From NCBI GenBank assembly GCA_965242855.1, contig OZ251509.1, forward strand, positions 682,001-746,000: a DNA stretch of 64,000 nt, in the 5' to 3' direction. The notes beneath the pieces were generated by a model, which was not told the origin of the DNA, did not search any database, and saw only the letters and a program-made list of their open reading frames with translations. The stretch's first letter is position 1, and each line of letters starts with the position of its first letter. Origin of the DNA: WTGU01 sp965242855. Its GTDB lineage: Bacteria > Pseudomonadota > Alphaproteobacteria > UBA828. A program made the position numbers and the translations under genes. Positions 39,878 to 49,028 of the stretch are shown piece by piece.

Positions 39878-42800
39878 CGGCGGCGCAGCGCCGGGCGTCG
39901 GCGCCGGAAGCCTCCGTCTGGGTCGATGCGTCGGCGGGGACGGGCAAGACGAAGGTGCTGACCGACCGCGTTCTCCGGCTGCTGCTGGGCGGCACCGCGC
40001 CGGAGCGCATCCTCTGCCTGACCTTCACCCGCGCGGCGGCGGCCGAGATGGCGCTGCGGATGGCGAGCGCGCTGGCCCGGTGGACGGTGGCCGACGCCGA
40101 AGCGCTCGCCGCCGAACTCGAAACCCTGACGGGAAGCGCGCCGGGTGCGCCCGCCGTCGACCGCGCCCGCCGGCTTTTCGCCGCCGTCCTCGACGTGCCG
40201 GGCGGCATGAAGATCCAGACGATCCACGCCTTCTGCCAGTCGCTGCTGCGGCGCTTCCCGCTCGAGGCCGGGGTCGCGCCGCATTTCCGGATCGCCGACG
40301 AGCGGACGAGCGCGGAGCTCCTGGGCGCCGCCCGGACGCGGGTCCTGGACGCGGCGCGGGGCGGTCCGGGCGATCCCCTCGCCGACGCCCTCGCGCAGAT
40401 GACGGCGCTGGTGGGCGAAACCGGCTTCGCCGACCTGCTCGCCGCGGTCGACGATCGACGCGCGCGCTTCGGCGCTCTGGTGGCGCGGCACGGCGGCACG
40501 GCGGGACTCGTGTCGGCGCTGCGAAGTCGGCTCGGCCTTGCCGAGGGCGTGACGGCCGACGGCCTGCTCGCCGAAGGGAGCGCCGATTCGGCCTTCGACG
40601 GAAAGGCTCTCGTACACGCCGTCGAAGTCCTCGCCGAAGGGTCGGAAACGGACGGCCGGCGCGCGCGCCGGATCGAAGCCTGGCTCGACGCCGATCCGGC
40701 CGACAGGGCGGCGGGCGTCGAGGATTATCGCCGCGCGTTCTTCAGGCAGGACGAAGCCCCCATCGCGCGGCTCGTCACGAAGAAGCTGGACGAGGCGCAC
40801 CCGGAGCTGTGGCCGACCCTCGCCGACGAACAGCATCGCCTCGCCGCGCTGTTCGACAGGTGGAACGCCGCGCGCGTCGCCGAGAGCACCGGCGCCCTGA
40901 TCGAAGTCGCCGCGCGCCATCTGGCGTTCTACCGCGAGGAGAAGGCGCGCCATGCCGTGCTCGATTACGACGACCTGATCGAGAGCGGCGGCGGCCTGCT
41001 CACCCGCCCCGGCCTCGCGCCGTGGGTTCTCTACAAGCTCGACGGCGGCCTCGACCACCTGCTGATCGACGAGGCGCAGGACACCAGCCCGGCGCAATGG
41101 GCGATGATCGCCGCCTTCGCCGACGAGTTCTTCGCCGGGGAGGGCGCACGCGAGACGGCGCGGACCCTGTTCGCCGTCGGCGACGAGAAGCAATCGATCT
41201 TCAGCTTCCAGGGCGCCGACGTCCGCGCGTTCGTGGGCGCTCGCCACCGCTTCCGCCGGCAGGCCGAGGCGGCCGAACGGCCGTGGAAATCCCTCCCTCT
41301 CGCCGACTCCTTCCGTTCCACCGGCGCCGTCCTCGCCGTGATCGACGCGGTCTTCGCCCGGCCCGCCGCGCGCGACGGCGTGGCTTCGGAGGACGCGCCG
41401 ATCCGCCACGGCGTCACCCGCGCCGGCGCAGGCGGCCGCGTCGAGCTCTGGCCGCCGGTCGCGCTCGAGGAGGCGGAGGAGCCGGCGCCCTGGACGCCGC
41501 CGGTGGCGCGCGAGGCGGTCGACGATCCGGCGGCGCGCCTGGCCGTCCTCGTCGCCGAGCGGATCGCGGGCTGGATGGAGGGGCCGGCGACCGTCGCGAA
41601 CGGCGCCTGGCTCGAAGCGCGCGGCCGCCGCGTCCGGCCCGGCGACGTGCTGGTGCTGGTGCGCCGCCGGACCGGGTTCGTCGACCACCTGATGCGCGCC
41701 CTCAAGGCCCGCGACGTGCCGGTCGCCGGCATCGACCGCATGGTCCTCACCGAGCAGATCGCGGTCATGGACCTGCTCGCGCTCGGCGCCTTCTGCCTGC
41801 TGCCAGGCGACGATCTCACCCTGGCGACGGTCCTGAAGAGCCCGCTGATCGGCCTCGACGAGGACGCGCTGTTCGCTCTCGCGCACGGGCGCGACGGCGA
41901 ACGCCTGTGGGCCGTGCTCGCCCGGCGCCGCGGCGAGAGGCCGGTCTTCGAAAGGGCGTACCGCGCGCTCAGGGCGTTCCTCGCCGCCGCGGATTCCCTG
42001 CCGCCCTTCGAATTCTATTCGGAGGCGCTCGCCGCTCGCGGCGGGCGCGCCGCGCTACTCGGCCGCCTGGGCCCGGAATCGGGCGACGCCATCGACGAGT
42101 TCCTGGCGCTCGCCCTCTCCTACGGCCGGACGCATCCGCCCTCGCTGCAAGGCTTCCTGCACTGGCTCCGGAGCGGGCGCGCGGAAATCACCAGGGATTT
42201 CGAGCAGGAGCGGGACGAAGTACGGATCATGACGGTGCACGGCGCCAAGGGCCTGGAGGCGCCGGTCGTCTTCCTGCCCGACACGATGCGCAAGCCGCGG
42301 GGAAGCGACCCTCTCGTCTGGCTCGAAGAGGAAGGCGAGGGCGGCGGGCGGGAGACCGTGGGCCTCCTCTGGCCCGGTCGGGCCGCCCGGGAGGATCCGG
42401 TAAGCCGCGCCGCCCGCGCCCGGGCGCGCGCCGAGGCGGATGCCGAGCACCGCCGGCTTCTCTACGTCGCCATGACCCGCGCGGAGGACAGGCTCTACGT
42501 CTGCGGCTGGCGGGGCCGCCAGAAGGCGCCCGCGGATTGCTGGTACGAACTCGTCCAGGCGGGAATGCGCACGCTGGACCGCACGGAACCTCTCCCGATG
42601 TCCGACGGCGGCGAGGGCCTCGTTTATGCCGCGCCGCAGACGGCCGCGCTCAAGGCGCCGCCCCCGCCGCCCGCTCAGGACGCCGTGCCGCCCCTGCCGC
42701 CCGAACTGCTTGCCCCGGCCCCGGACGAGCCCGCCCCGCCGCGCCCTCTCGCGCCGTCGCGCGCCGCATCGCAGCCGGCGCTGCGCTCGCCGATCGACGC

Positions 42801-43293
42801 GGCCGGGCGCAGCGCGCTCGCCCGCGGGACGCATGTGCACCGCCTGCTCGAACGTCTTCCCTCCCTCGCCCCGGCGGATCGGGCGGCCGCCGCGCGCCGG
42901 CTGCTCGCGGCGAGCGACCTGGAGGAGGGCGCGCGGGAGGCCTTGGCGGACTCCGTTCTCGCGTTGCTGTCGGCGCCGGAATACGCCGCGCTCTTCGGCC
43001 CGGAGGCCCTGGCGGAAGCGCCGGTCTCCGCCGTCGTCGGCGGCCGGGCGATTTCCGGCCGGATCGACCGGCTGCTGGTCGGCGAGCGGGAGGTGATCGC
43101 CCTCGACTACAAGAGCGGTCGCGCCGCGCCGGAGACGGCCGCCGCGGTGCCCCGGGCCTGGCGGGAGCAGATGGCGGGTTACCGCGCGGCGCTGGCCGCC
43201 GTCTTCCCGACGCGCAGGATCGCCTGCGGCCTCCTCTTCGTCGACGACCCGCGCCTGATATGGCTGCCCGACGACACCCCGCCCTCCGGCTGA
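39874..43293 (+). CDS. addA: Double-strand break repair helicase AddA
   Basis: UvrD-type helicase-nuclease of 1139 residues. Motif I is VDASAGTGKTKVLTDR (about 16-31), motif Ia LTFTRAAAAEM, motif II LIDEAQDTSPAQW, motif III VGDEKQSIFSFQGAD and motif VI LLYVAMTRAEDRLYV; the nuclease motif ALDYKSGR lies near the end. All are intact. With AddB it forms the end-resection machine. The start at 39874 lies in an ATGA overlap with addB. The long open frame upstream is a shadow of addB. Confidence 0.96.
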   Translation: MTAAQRRASAPEASVWVDASAGTGKTKVLTDRVLRLLLGGTAPERILCLTFTRAAAAEMALRMASALARWTVADAEALAAELETLTGSAPGAPAVDRARRLFAAVLDVPGGMKIQTIHAFCQSLLRRFPLEAGVAPHFRIADERTSAELLGAARTRVLDAARGGPGDPLADALAQMTALVGETGFADLLAAVDDRRARFGALVARHGGTAGLVSALRSRLGLAEGVTADGLLAEGSADSAFDGKALVHAVEVLAEGSETDGRRARRIEAWLDADPADRAAGVEDYRRAFFRQDEAPIARLVTKKLDEAHPELWPTLADEQHRLAALFDRWNAARVAESTGALIEVAARHLAFYREEKARHAVLDYDDLIESGGGLLTRPGLAPWVLYKLDGGLDHLLIDEAQDTSPAQWAMIAAFADEFFAGEGARETARTLFAVGDEKQSIFSFQGADVRAFVGARHRFRRQAEAAERPWKSLPLADSFRSTGAVLAVIDAVFARPAARDGVASEDAPIRHGVTRAGAGGRVELWPPVALEEAEEPAPWTPPVAREAVDDPAARLAVLVAERIAGWMEGPATVANGAWLEARGRRVRPGDVLVLVRRRTGFVDHLMRALKARDVPVAGIDRMVLTEQIAVMDLLALGAFCLLPGDDLTLATVLKSPLIGLDEDALFALAHGRDGERLWAVLARRRGERPVFERAYRALRAFLAAADSLPPFEFYSEALAARGGRAALLGRLGPESGDAIDEFLALALSYGRTHPPSLQGFLHWLRSGRAEITRDFEQERDEVRIMTVHGAKGLEAPVVFLPDTMRKPRGSDPLVWLEEEGEGGGRETVGLLWPGRAAREDPVSRAARARARAEADAEHRRLLYVAMTRAEDRLYVCGWRGRQKAPADCWYELVQAGMRTLDRTEPLPMSDGGEGLVYAAPQTAALKAPPPPPAQDAVPPLPPELLAPAPDEPAPPRPLAPSRAASQPALRSPIDAAGRSALARGTHVHRLLERLPSLAPADRAAAARRLLAASDLEEGAREALADSVLALLSAPEYAALFGPEALAEAPVSAVVGGRAISGRIDRLLVGEREVIALDYKSGRAAPETAAAVPRAWREQMAGYRAALAAVFPTRRIACGLLFVDDPRLIWLPDDTPPSG

Positions 43294-43376
43294 TCCGCGA
43301 CGCCCCCGGTGCGGCGGAAATGCCGGCGCCCGGCGGGCCGGGGTAGGATAGGGGCCGCCACGACGGAGGCCGCCGG

Positions 43377-43970
43377 TTGCGCGATCACCTGCTCCTGTAC
43401 CGCTTCGCGATCGTCAACGTCGTGGGGGCGGCGCTTCTCGGATTCGCCGGCGCGCGGGGCTGGATCGACAGGCTGGTCGCCGCCGACTCGACCGGGCTGG
43501 TCTTCGTCATCTTCGGCGTCTTCGCCGCGGGCCTTGCCCTGTGCGGATACAAGCTCTTCCGGACGAGCGGCGAGATCGACAGGCTGAAGGGCGGCGGGGC
43601 CGCGGCTTCCCGCCTGGCGCCGGCCCATGCGGGCGTCTCCCCCGAGTTGATGGCCGAGGCGCTCAAGGCCAGGCTGTTCAGCCGCATCGCCGTGATCCGG
43701 CAGTTCGCCGCCGCCCTGGTGGTGCTCGGCCTGATCGGCACGGTGGCCGGATTCATCATCGCGCTCTCCGGGGTCTCGGCCGAGGACGCCGGCGATCTGG
43801 CGGCGGTGCGGCCGATGCTGTCCACCCTGATCGGCGGCATGTCGGTCGCGCTCTACACGACCCTGGAGGGCGCCGTGCTCGGCCTGTGGCTGACCGTGAA
43901 CCACCGTATGCTGGCCACCGGCACCGCCACCCTCTACAGCGAAATCCTCGCGGCGCATGGACGAATTTGA
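43377..43970 (+). CDS. MotA/TolQ/ExbB-type proton channel protein
   Basis: A 197-residue membrane protein starting with TTG at 43377. Two N-terminal membrane segments (IVNVVGAALLGFAG, GLVFVIFGVFAAGLALCGYK), a cytoplasmic stretch, then FAAALVVLGLIGTVAGFIIAL and LIGGMSVALYTTLEGAVLGLWL, which hold the LGLIGTVxGF and GMxxAxxTTxxG motifs of the TolQ/ExbB family. It should form a proton channel with the next gene. Not TolQ itself, since no tolR, tolA or tolB is adjacent. Function of this motor is unknown. Confidence 0.85.
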   Translation: MRDHLLLYRFAIVNVVGAALLGFAGARGWIDRLVAADSTGLVFVIFGVFAAGLALCGYKLFRTSGEIDRLKGGGAAASRLAPAHAGVSPELMAEALKARLFSRIAVIRQFAAALVVLGLIGTVAGFIIALSGVSAEDAGDLAAVRPMLSTLIGGMSVALYTTLEGAVLGLWLTVNHRMLATGTATLYSEILAAHGRI

Positions 43971-44604
43971 CGACGACGGCGGGACCATCTTCCGCGACGT
44001 GACGCTGCTGGCGCTCGCCGCCTTCGTCGCCATGGTCATCATGCTGCTCCCCTTCATCGACCCGGGCGCCGAGTCGGCACCCGAGAACGCGGCCGGCGTC
44101 ACCGATCCCGGCAACGTGATCGTGGAGCTCCTGTGGCCGCCGGAGCGGGATGCGGACGTCGATCTCTGGGTGAAGGCGCCCGACCGGCTGCCGGTCGGCT
44201 TCCCGAACAAGGGCAACGAGGTCGTGAACCTGCTGCGCGACGATCTCGGCCTGTTTCAGGATCTGACCGACATCAACTATGAAATCGTGTACAGCCGCGG
44301 CATCGTTCCCGGCGAATGGATCGTCAACGTCCAGGCCTACCGGCTGGAGGACCCGTTCCGGCCGCCGCCCGTTCCGGCCAAGGTCGTGGTCAGCGTCAAG
44401 AAGGAAGGCGAAGAGAGGCCCGTGCCGATCCTCGAAAAGACCGTCGAACTGCGCTATCCACGCCACGAGCTGACCGTGTTCCGTTTCCGCCTCACCGGCA
44501 AGGGTTCCCTCGTGCAGGGCAGCGTCAACGATGTCGGCCGCTCGCTGATACGGGAATACGCGCAAGCCCGGAACCGCGCCGCCGGAGCGCCGCCCGATGG
44601 ATAA
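43957..44604 (+). CDS. ExbD-like membrane protein with a large periplasmic domain
   Basis: A 215-residue protein: short acidic cytoplasmic start, a single membrane segment (about 15-36, LLALAAFVAMVIMLLPFID) ending in an aspartate as in ExbD/TolR, then a periplasmic domain with WPPERDADVDLWVKAPDRLP, NKGNEVVNLLRDDLG and NYEIVYSRGIVPGEW. The DVDLWVxAP part resembles DUF2135-like beta domains (from memory). It overlaps the channel gene by 14 bases. Probable partner subunit of the motor; the periplasmic domain would contact an unknown target. Confidence 0.7.
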   Translation: MDEFDDDGGTIFRDVTLLALAAFVAMVIMLLPFIDPGAESAPENAAGVTDPGNVIVELLWPPERDADVDLWVKAPDRLPVGFPNKGNEVVNLLRDDLGLFQDLTDINYEIVYSRGIVPGEWIVNVQAYRLEDPFRPPPVPAKVVVSVKKEGEERPVPILEKTVELRYPRHELTVFRFRLTGKGSLVQGSVNDVGRSLIREYAQARNRAAGAPPDG

Positions 44605-45109
44605 CGTCGCCTGGCTCTACGCCGGGCTCGCGGTGGCGGCCGCGGCCCTCTCCAGCATCGCGGTCTGGTCGCGGCGGCGCCCGTTCTGGAAGACCGTCGC
44701 CGTCGGCCTGCTCGCCGCCCTCGTCGCGATCGGCTATTTCAGCCATTCCACGCTGCTCTCGCGGCCGAAGCCGCTCTCCCTCGAGATGACGGGCGTGACC
44801 GGCGCGCGGGTCCTCTCAGCGGCGCTCCGCGAGGACGAGGCGATCTATCTGTGGCTGGCCGTCGAGGAGACCCCGCGCTTCTACGCGATGCCGTGGGATA
44901 CGGGCGTGGCCCAGCGGCTGCAGGCGGTCATGCGCGAGACCCGGCGCTCGGGCCACGACGTGGTCATCCGCCCGGCCGACGAGGCCGCCGCGCCCGCGGA
45001 GGCGCGGGAAGGGGGGCCGGAGGTTCACACCTTCTACGCCGTGCCGCCGCCCATCCTGCTGCCCGAGAAGCGGCTCCACGGCATCCGCGGCTTCCGGGGG
45101 GAAATGTGA
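44597..45109 (+). CDS. Uncharacterised membrane protein, third gene of the motor module
   Basis: Protein of 170 residues with two membrane segments (about 5-22 and 31-48) and a C-terminal soluble domain containing EAIYLWLAVEETPRFYAMPWD and VHTFYAVPPPILLP. From memory it resembles a conserved hypothetical that accompanies the two preceding genes in alphaproteobacteria. The start overlaps the ExbD-like gene by eight bases and the stop overlaps the dgt start by four, so it is tightly coupled. No enzymatic motif. Function unknown. Confidence 0.7.
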   Translation: MDNVAWLYAGLAVAAAALSSIAVWSRRRPFWKTVAVGLLAALVAIGYFSHSTLLSRPKPLSLEMTGVTGARVLSAALREDEAIYLWLAVEETPRFYAMPWDTGVAQRLQAVMRETRRSGHDVVIRPADEAAAPAEAREGGPEVHTFYAVPPPILLPEKRLHGIRGFRGEM

Positions 45110-46302
45110 CCGTGCCCGGCGGCGCGGGCCACCGCCCGGCGGCGCGGGCCGCCCTCGCCCCCTACGCCACCTGCGCCGCGCACGGGCGCGGCCGCCTCCA
45201 CCCCGAGCCGGAGAGCCGCACGCGGACGCCCTTCCAGCGCGACCGCGACCGCATCGTCCACAGCGCCGCGTTTCGCCGCCTGGAGTACAAGACCCAGGTC
45301 TTCGTCTATCGCGAAGGGGACTATTACCGCACCCGCCTCACGCACAGCCTGGAAGTGGCGCAGATCGCGCGCTCGATCTGCCGCGTCCTCGGGCTGGACG
45401 AGGATCTCGCCGAGGCGCTGGCCCTCGCCCACGACCTGGGGCACCCGCCCTTCGGCCACGCCGGGGAGGATGCGCTCGCCGCGGCGATGGCACCCTATGG
45501 CGGGTTCGACCACAACGCGCAGACCCTGCGAATCGTGACCTCCCTCGAGCACCGCTACACCGGCTTCGACGGCCTCAACCTGACGTGGGAGGCCCTGGAG
45601 GGCGTGGCCAAGCACAACGGGCCGCGCCCGCCCGGTGCGCCGGCCGGCGCCATCGAGGAGTATTCGGCCCGGCACGATCTGGCGCTCGATTCCCATCCGG
45701 GGCCGGAAGCGCAGGTCGCCGCCCTGGCCGACGACATCGCCTACAACAACCACGACGTGGACGACGGGCTGCGGGCGGGGCTCTTCGGGGTCGACGACCT
45801 CCGCGGGGTTCCCCTGGTCGGCCCGATCCTGGAGGCCGTGACCGGCGAGACGCCGGCGAGTTCCCCGAACCGCCGCATCCACGAAGCCGTCCGCCGCATG
45901 ATCGGCGCCATGGTCGAGGACGTGATCGACACCAGCCGGCGGCGCCTGGCCGCGGCCGCGCCGGCCGACGTCGAGGCCGTGCGCCGGCACGGGGCGCCGC
46001 TGATCGTGTTCTCGGAGGCCATGCGGGCCAACGACGCGGCCCTGAAGCGGTTCCTGCGCGAACGCATGTACCGCCACCACAGGGTCAACCGGATGGCCAG
46101 CAAGGCGCGCCGCATCGTGCGCGCGCTCTTCGCGCTGTTCGTCGACGAGCCGCAATGCCTGCCCGAGGAATGGCGGGCCCGTTGCGACAGCGCGCGGACC
46201 CGCGCCACCGCACGGGCGGTGGCCGATTACGTCGCCGGGATGACCGATCGCTTCGCCATCCAGGAACACCGCAACCTTTTCGACACGGAGCTCTGGAAGT
46301 GA
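45106..46302 (+). CDS. dgt: Deoxyguanosinetriphosphate triphosphohydrolase-like protein
   Basis: HD-domain dNTPase of 398 residues. SRTRTPFQRDRDRIVHSAAFRR, the first HD histidine in RLTHSLEVAQIARS and HDLGHPPFGHAGEDAL hold the metal-binding residues; DDIAYNNHDVDDGL follows. It hydrolyses dNTPs to nucleosides and triphosphate and balances nucleotide pools. Directly upstream of argS, as in many alphaproteobacteria. Start GTG at 45106, overlapping the previous stop; a GTG six bases further is also possible. Confidence 0.94.
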   Translation: MTVPGGAGHRPAARAALAPYATCAAHGRGRLHPEPESRTRTPFQRDRDRIVHSAAFRRLEYKTQVFVYREGDYYRTRLTHSLEVAQIARSICRVLGLDEDLAEALALAHDLGHPPFGHAGEDALAAAMAPYGGFDHNAQTLRIVTSLEHRYTGFDGLNLTWEALEGVAKHNGPRPPGAPAGAIEEYSARHDLALDSHPGPEAQVAALADDIAYNNHDVDDGLRAGLFGVDDLRGVPLVGPILEAVTGETPASSPNRRIHEAVRRMIGAMVEDVIDTSRRRLAAAAPADVEAVRRHGAPLIVFSEAMRANDAALKRFLRERMYRHHRVNRMASKARRIVRALFALFVDEPQCLPEEWRARCDSARTRATARAVADYVAGMTDRFAIQEHRNLFDTELWK

Positions 46303-48050
46303 ACGTCTTCGCTCACCTGGAAGAGCTCGTCCGCGCGGAGATCGAGGCCCTGGGCCGCGCCGGCGCGCTCCCCGCCGGGCTCGACGCGGCGGCCGTCTCG
46401 GTCGAGCCGCCGCGCGAGGCGGGCCACGGCGACGCGGCGTGCAACGCGGCGCTCGTCCTGGCGAAGCAGGCGCGCCGGCCGCCGCGCGCCATCGCCCGCG
46501 CCCTCGCCGGCCGGCTGGAGGGTCGCGCCGAGGTCCGCGCGGCCGAGGTGGCCGGCCCCGGTTTCGTGAACCTTCGGCTCGCGGATTCCTTCTGGCGGGC
46601 GCGGCTGCGCGAGATGCTGGCCGCCGGCGCGGGCTACGGCGCGGCGGATCTCGGCCGCGGCCGGCCGGTCAACGTCGAATACGTCTCGGCCAACCCGACC
46701 GGGCCGCTCCACATGGGGCACGCCCGCGGCGCCGTGGTCGGCGACGCCCTGGCGAACCTCCTGGCCCATATGGGCTTCGCCGTCACGCGGGAATACTACG
46801 TCAACGACGCCGGCGCCCAGGTCGACACGCTCGCCCGGTCCGTCCACCTGCGCTACCGCGAGGCCTGTGGCGAGACCGTCGGTGCGATCCCCGAGGGGCT
46901 CTATCCGGGCGCCTATCTGGCGCCGGTGGGCGCGGCGCTCGCGGCGCGCGACGGCGAACGCTGGCTCGCCCGGCCGGAGCAGGTCTGGCTGCCGGAGGTC
47001 CGGCGCTTCGCGGTGGAGGCCATGATGGAGCTGGTGCGCGGCGACCTCGCCGCGCTGGGGATCCGGCACGACCTGTTCCGCTCGGAGCGGGCGCTGGTCG
47101 CCGCGGGCCGCGTCGACGCGGCGTTCGCGGCCCTGGAATCGGCCGGGCTGATCTACGACGGCGTCCCCGCGCCGCCCAAGGGCAGGCGGGAGACGTGGGA
47201 GCCCAGGCGGCAGAGCCTCTTCCGCGCCACGGCGTTCGGCGACGATCTCGACCGGCCGCTGCGCAAGGCCGACGGCGGGTGGACCTATTTCGCCACCGAC
47301 ATCGCCTACCACCACGACAAGGTCGGGCGCGGCTTCGCCGATCTGATCGACGTCTGGGGCGCCGACCACGGCGGCTACGTCAAGCGGATGAAGGCCGCCG
47401 TGGCGGCGCTCTCCGGCGGCAAGGCTTCACTCGACGTGAAGCTCTGCCAGATGGTCAAGCTGCTCGACGGCGGCGCGCCGGTCGCCATGTCGAAGCGCGC
47501 CGGCCGCTTCGTCACCTTGCGCGACGTGGTGGGCGAGGTCGGCGCGGACGTGGTCCGCTTCATCATGCTGACCCGCCGCAACGACGCGCCGCTCGAATTC
47601 GACCTGCGCCGGGTCACCGAGCAATCCAGGGACAATCCGGTCTTCTACGTTCAATACGCCCATGCGCGGGCGTGCTCGGCGCTCCGCCGCGCGGCCGCGG
47701 TCTTCCCGGCGCTCGACCTTGCGCCCGCCGCGCTCGCCCGCGCCGATCTGGAGCTCCTCGACGACGCCGGCGAGATCGACCTGATCAAGCGGCTCGCCGG
47801 GTGGCCGCGCGTCCTCGCCGGCGCCGCGCTCGCCCACGAGCCGCACCGCATCGCCTCCTTCCTCCAGGAGCTGGCCGGCGCCTTCCACCTGCATTGGACC
47901 CGCGGCAAGGGGGAGACGGGCGCGCGCATCGTCGATGGCGAGCGGCCGGAGGCGAGTCGCGCGCGGCTGGCATTGATCAGCGCCGTCAAGACCGGTATTG
48001 CCGGAGGGCTGGCGCTGCTCGGAGTCGAACCCGTGCAGGAAATGCGATGA
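46299..48050 (+). CDS. argS: Arginyl-tRNA synthetase
   Basis: Class I synthetase of 583 residues. The HIGH motif is in SANPTGPLHMGHARG, the KMSKS-like loop is VAMSKRAGRFVTL, and the C-terminal anticodon-binding domain ends with LLGVEPVQEMR. It charges tRNA-Arg. The GTG at 46299 overlaps the dgt stop (GTGA), and the stop overlaps the SPOR gene by ATGA. Confidence 0.97.
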   Translation: MNVFAHLEELVRAEIEALGRAGALPAGLDAAAVSVEPPREAGHGDAACNAALVLAKQARRPPRAIARALAGRLEGRAEVRAAEVAGPGFVNLRLADSFWRARLREMLAAGAGYGAADLGRGRPVNVEYVSANPTGPLHMGHARGAVVGDALANLLAHMGFAVTREYYVNDAGAQVDTLARSVHLRYREACGETVGAIPEGLYPGAYLAPVGAALAARDGERWLARPEQVWLPEVRRFAVEAMMELVRGDLAALGIRHDLFRSERALVAAGRVDAAFAALESAGLIYDGVPAPPKGRRETWEPRRQSLFRATAFGDDLDRPLRKADGGWTYFATDIAYHHDKVGRGFADLIDVWGADHGGYVKRMKAAVAALSGGKASLDVKLCQMVKLLDGGAPVAMSKRAGRFVTLRDVVGEVGADVVRFIMLTRRNDAPLEFDLRRVTEQSRDNPVFYVQYAHARACSALRRAAAVFPALDLAPAALARADLELLDDAGEIDLIKRLAGWPRVLAGAALAHEPHRIASFLQELAGAFHLHWTRGKGETGARIVDGERPEASRARLALISAVKTGIAGGLALLGVEPVQEMR

Positions 48051-49021
48051 GCGAAGGCGCCGACGACGGCCGAACGCCCCCGGCGCCGGACGAGCCGGAG
48101 GCTCCCGCGGCCGGGCCCGAGAGCACGCCCGCGCCGAGCAAGACATGGCGCCGCCGCCTGCTGCCCGCGGGGCTCCTTCTCGGCGGTGCCGTGGCGGCGG
48201 GCGTCGCCTGGGCGGTCGTGGAGTTCGCCGTGAGAGGGCCGGCGCCGGATGCCCCGGTCAGGCTCGTCGAGGCGCCCACGGAGCCCTACAAGGTCCGGCC
48301 GGACGATCCCGGCGGGCTCGAAATCCCGAACCGGGACAAGTTGATCTACGAGACCCTGGAGACGGACGAGCCGGAGGAGGGGCCCGAGCAGATCCTGCCG
48401 CCCCCGGAGGAGCCCGTGAGTCCGCAGGCCGCCGCCGGGACCGGGGCGCCCGACGCCGCGCCCGCGCCTCCGCCTTCGGAGGAAGCGCCGCCGCCGGCCG
48501 CAGCGGAAGAGACGCCCCCGGCGCTCGAAACCCCGCCGCGCGCGGAGGCCGCAGCGGCTCCGGTCGCGCCTCCCCTCCCGCCGGCGTCTCCGCCGCGCGC
48601 GGAGACTCCGGCGGGGCGGACGGCCGCGAACGAAGCTCCGGAACGGGCGGCCGCGCGCGAAGCCCCGGCGCCGCCGGCGGGGGCGGACGGGGTGCCGGTT
48701 CCCGCGCGGAGGCCCGCCCGCCTGGCGCGCACAGAGGCGCCGGCCCGCGGGTCCGCATCCTGGGCCACTCCGGGCAGCGTCCTGATCGAGCTCGGCGCCT
48801 CCATGGAAAGGGCGGACATGGAGCGGCTGTGGGAGCGGCTCCGGCGGCGCCACGAAACCGCCCTGGCGGGCCGTGATCCACTGATCCTGCGCACCGACCG
48901 CGGCGAACGGGGGAGCCTCTACCGGTTGCGCGCGGGGCCGTTCGCGGACCGCGCCGCGGCGGAGAGGACGTGCGCCCGACTCGATGCGCGCGGGCTCGAT
49001 TGCATCGTGGTCGTCAATTGA
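48047..49021 (+). CDS. SPOR-domain membrane protein
   Basis: Protein of 324 residues: short cytoplasmic N-terminus, one membrane segment (about 39-60, LLPAGLLLGGAVAAGVAWAVV), a long proline/alanine/glutamate-rich linker and a C-terminal SPOR domain (about 240-324; VLIELGASMERADMERLW, YRLRAGPFADRAAAERTC). SPOR domains bind denuded glycan strands at division sites. It sits between argS and nagZ, a conserved position in alphaproteobacteria, suggesting a role in division-linked wall remodelling. Confidence 0.88.
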   Translation: MSEGADDGRTPPAPDEPEAPAAGPESTPAPSKTWRRRLLPAGLLLGGAVAAGVAWAVVEFAVRGPAPDAPVRLVEAPTEPYKVRPDDPGGLEIPNRDKLIYETLETDEPEEGPEQILPPPEEPVSPQAAAGTGAPDAAPAPPPSEEAPPPAAAEETPPALETPPRAEAAAAPVAPPLPPASPPRAETPAGRTAANEAPERAAAREAPAPPAGADGVPVPARRPARLARTEAPARGSASWATPGSVLIELGASMERADMERLWERLRRRHETALAGRDPLILRTDRGERGSLYRLRAGPFADRAAAERTCARLDARGLDCIVVVN

Positions 49022-49028
49022 GACGGCC

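Noticed and set aside
38674..43293. A single 1539-residue AddA starting inside addB
   Set aside because: The first 400 codons are an out-of-frame shadow of addB; the ATGA overlap at 39874 gives the normal AddA start.
43377..45109. Zorya defence system
   Set aside because: A MotA-like gene followed by a membrane partner is present, but no ZorC/ZorD-type or nuclease gene follows, and the second protein lacks an OmpA-like end.
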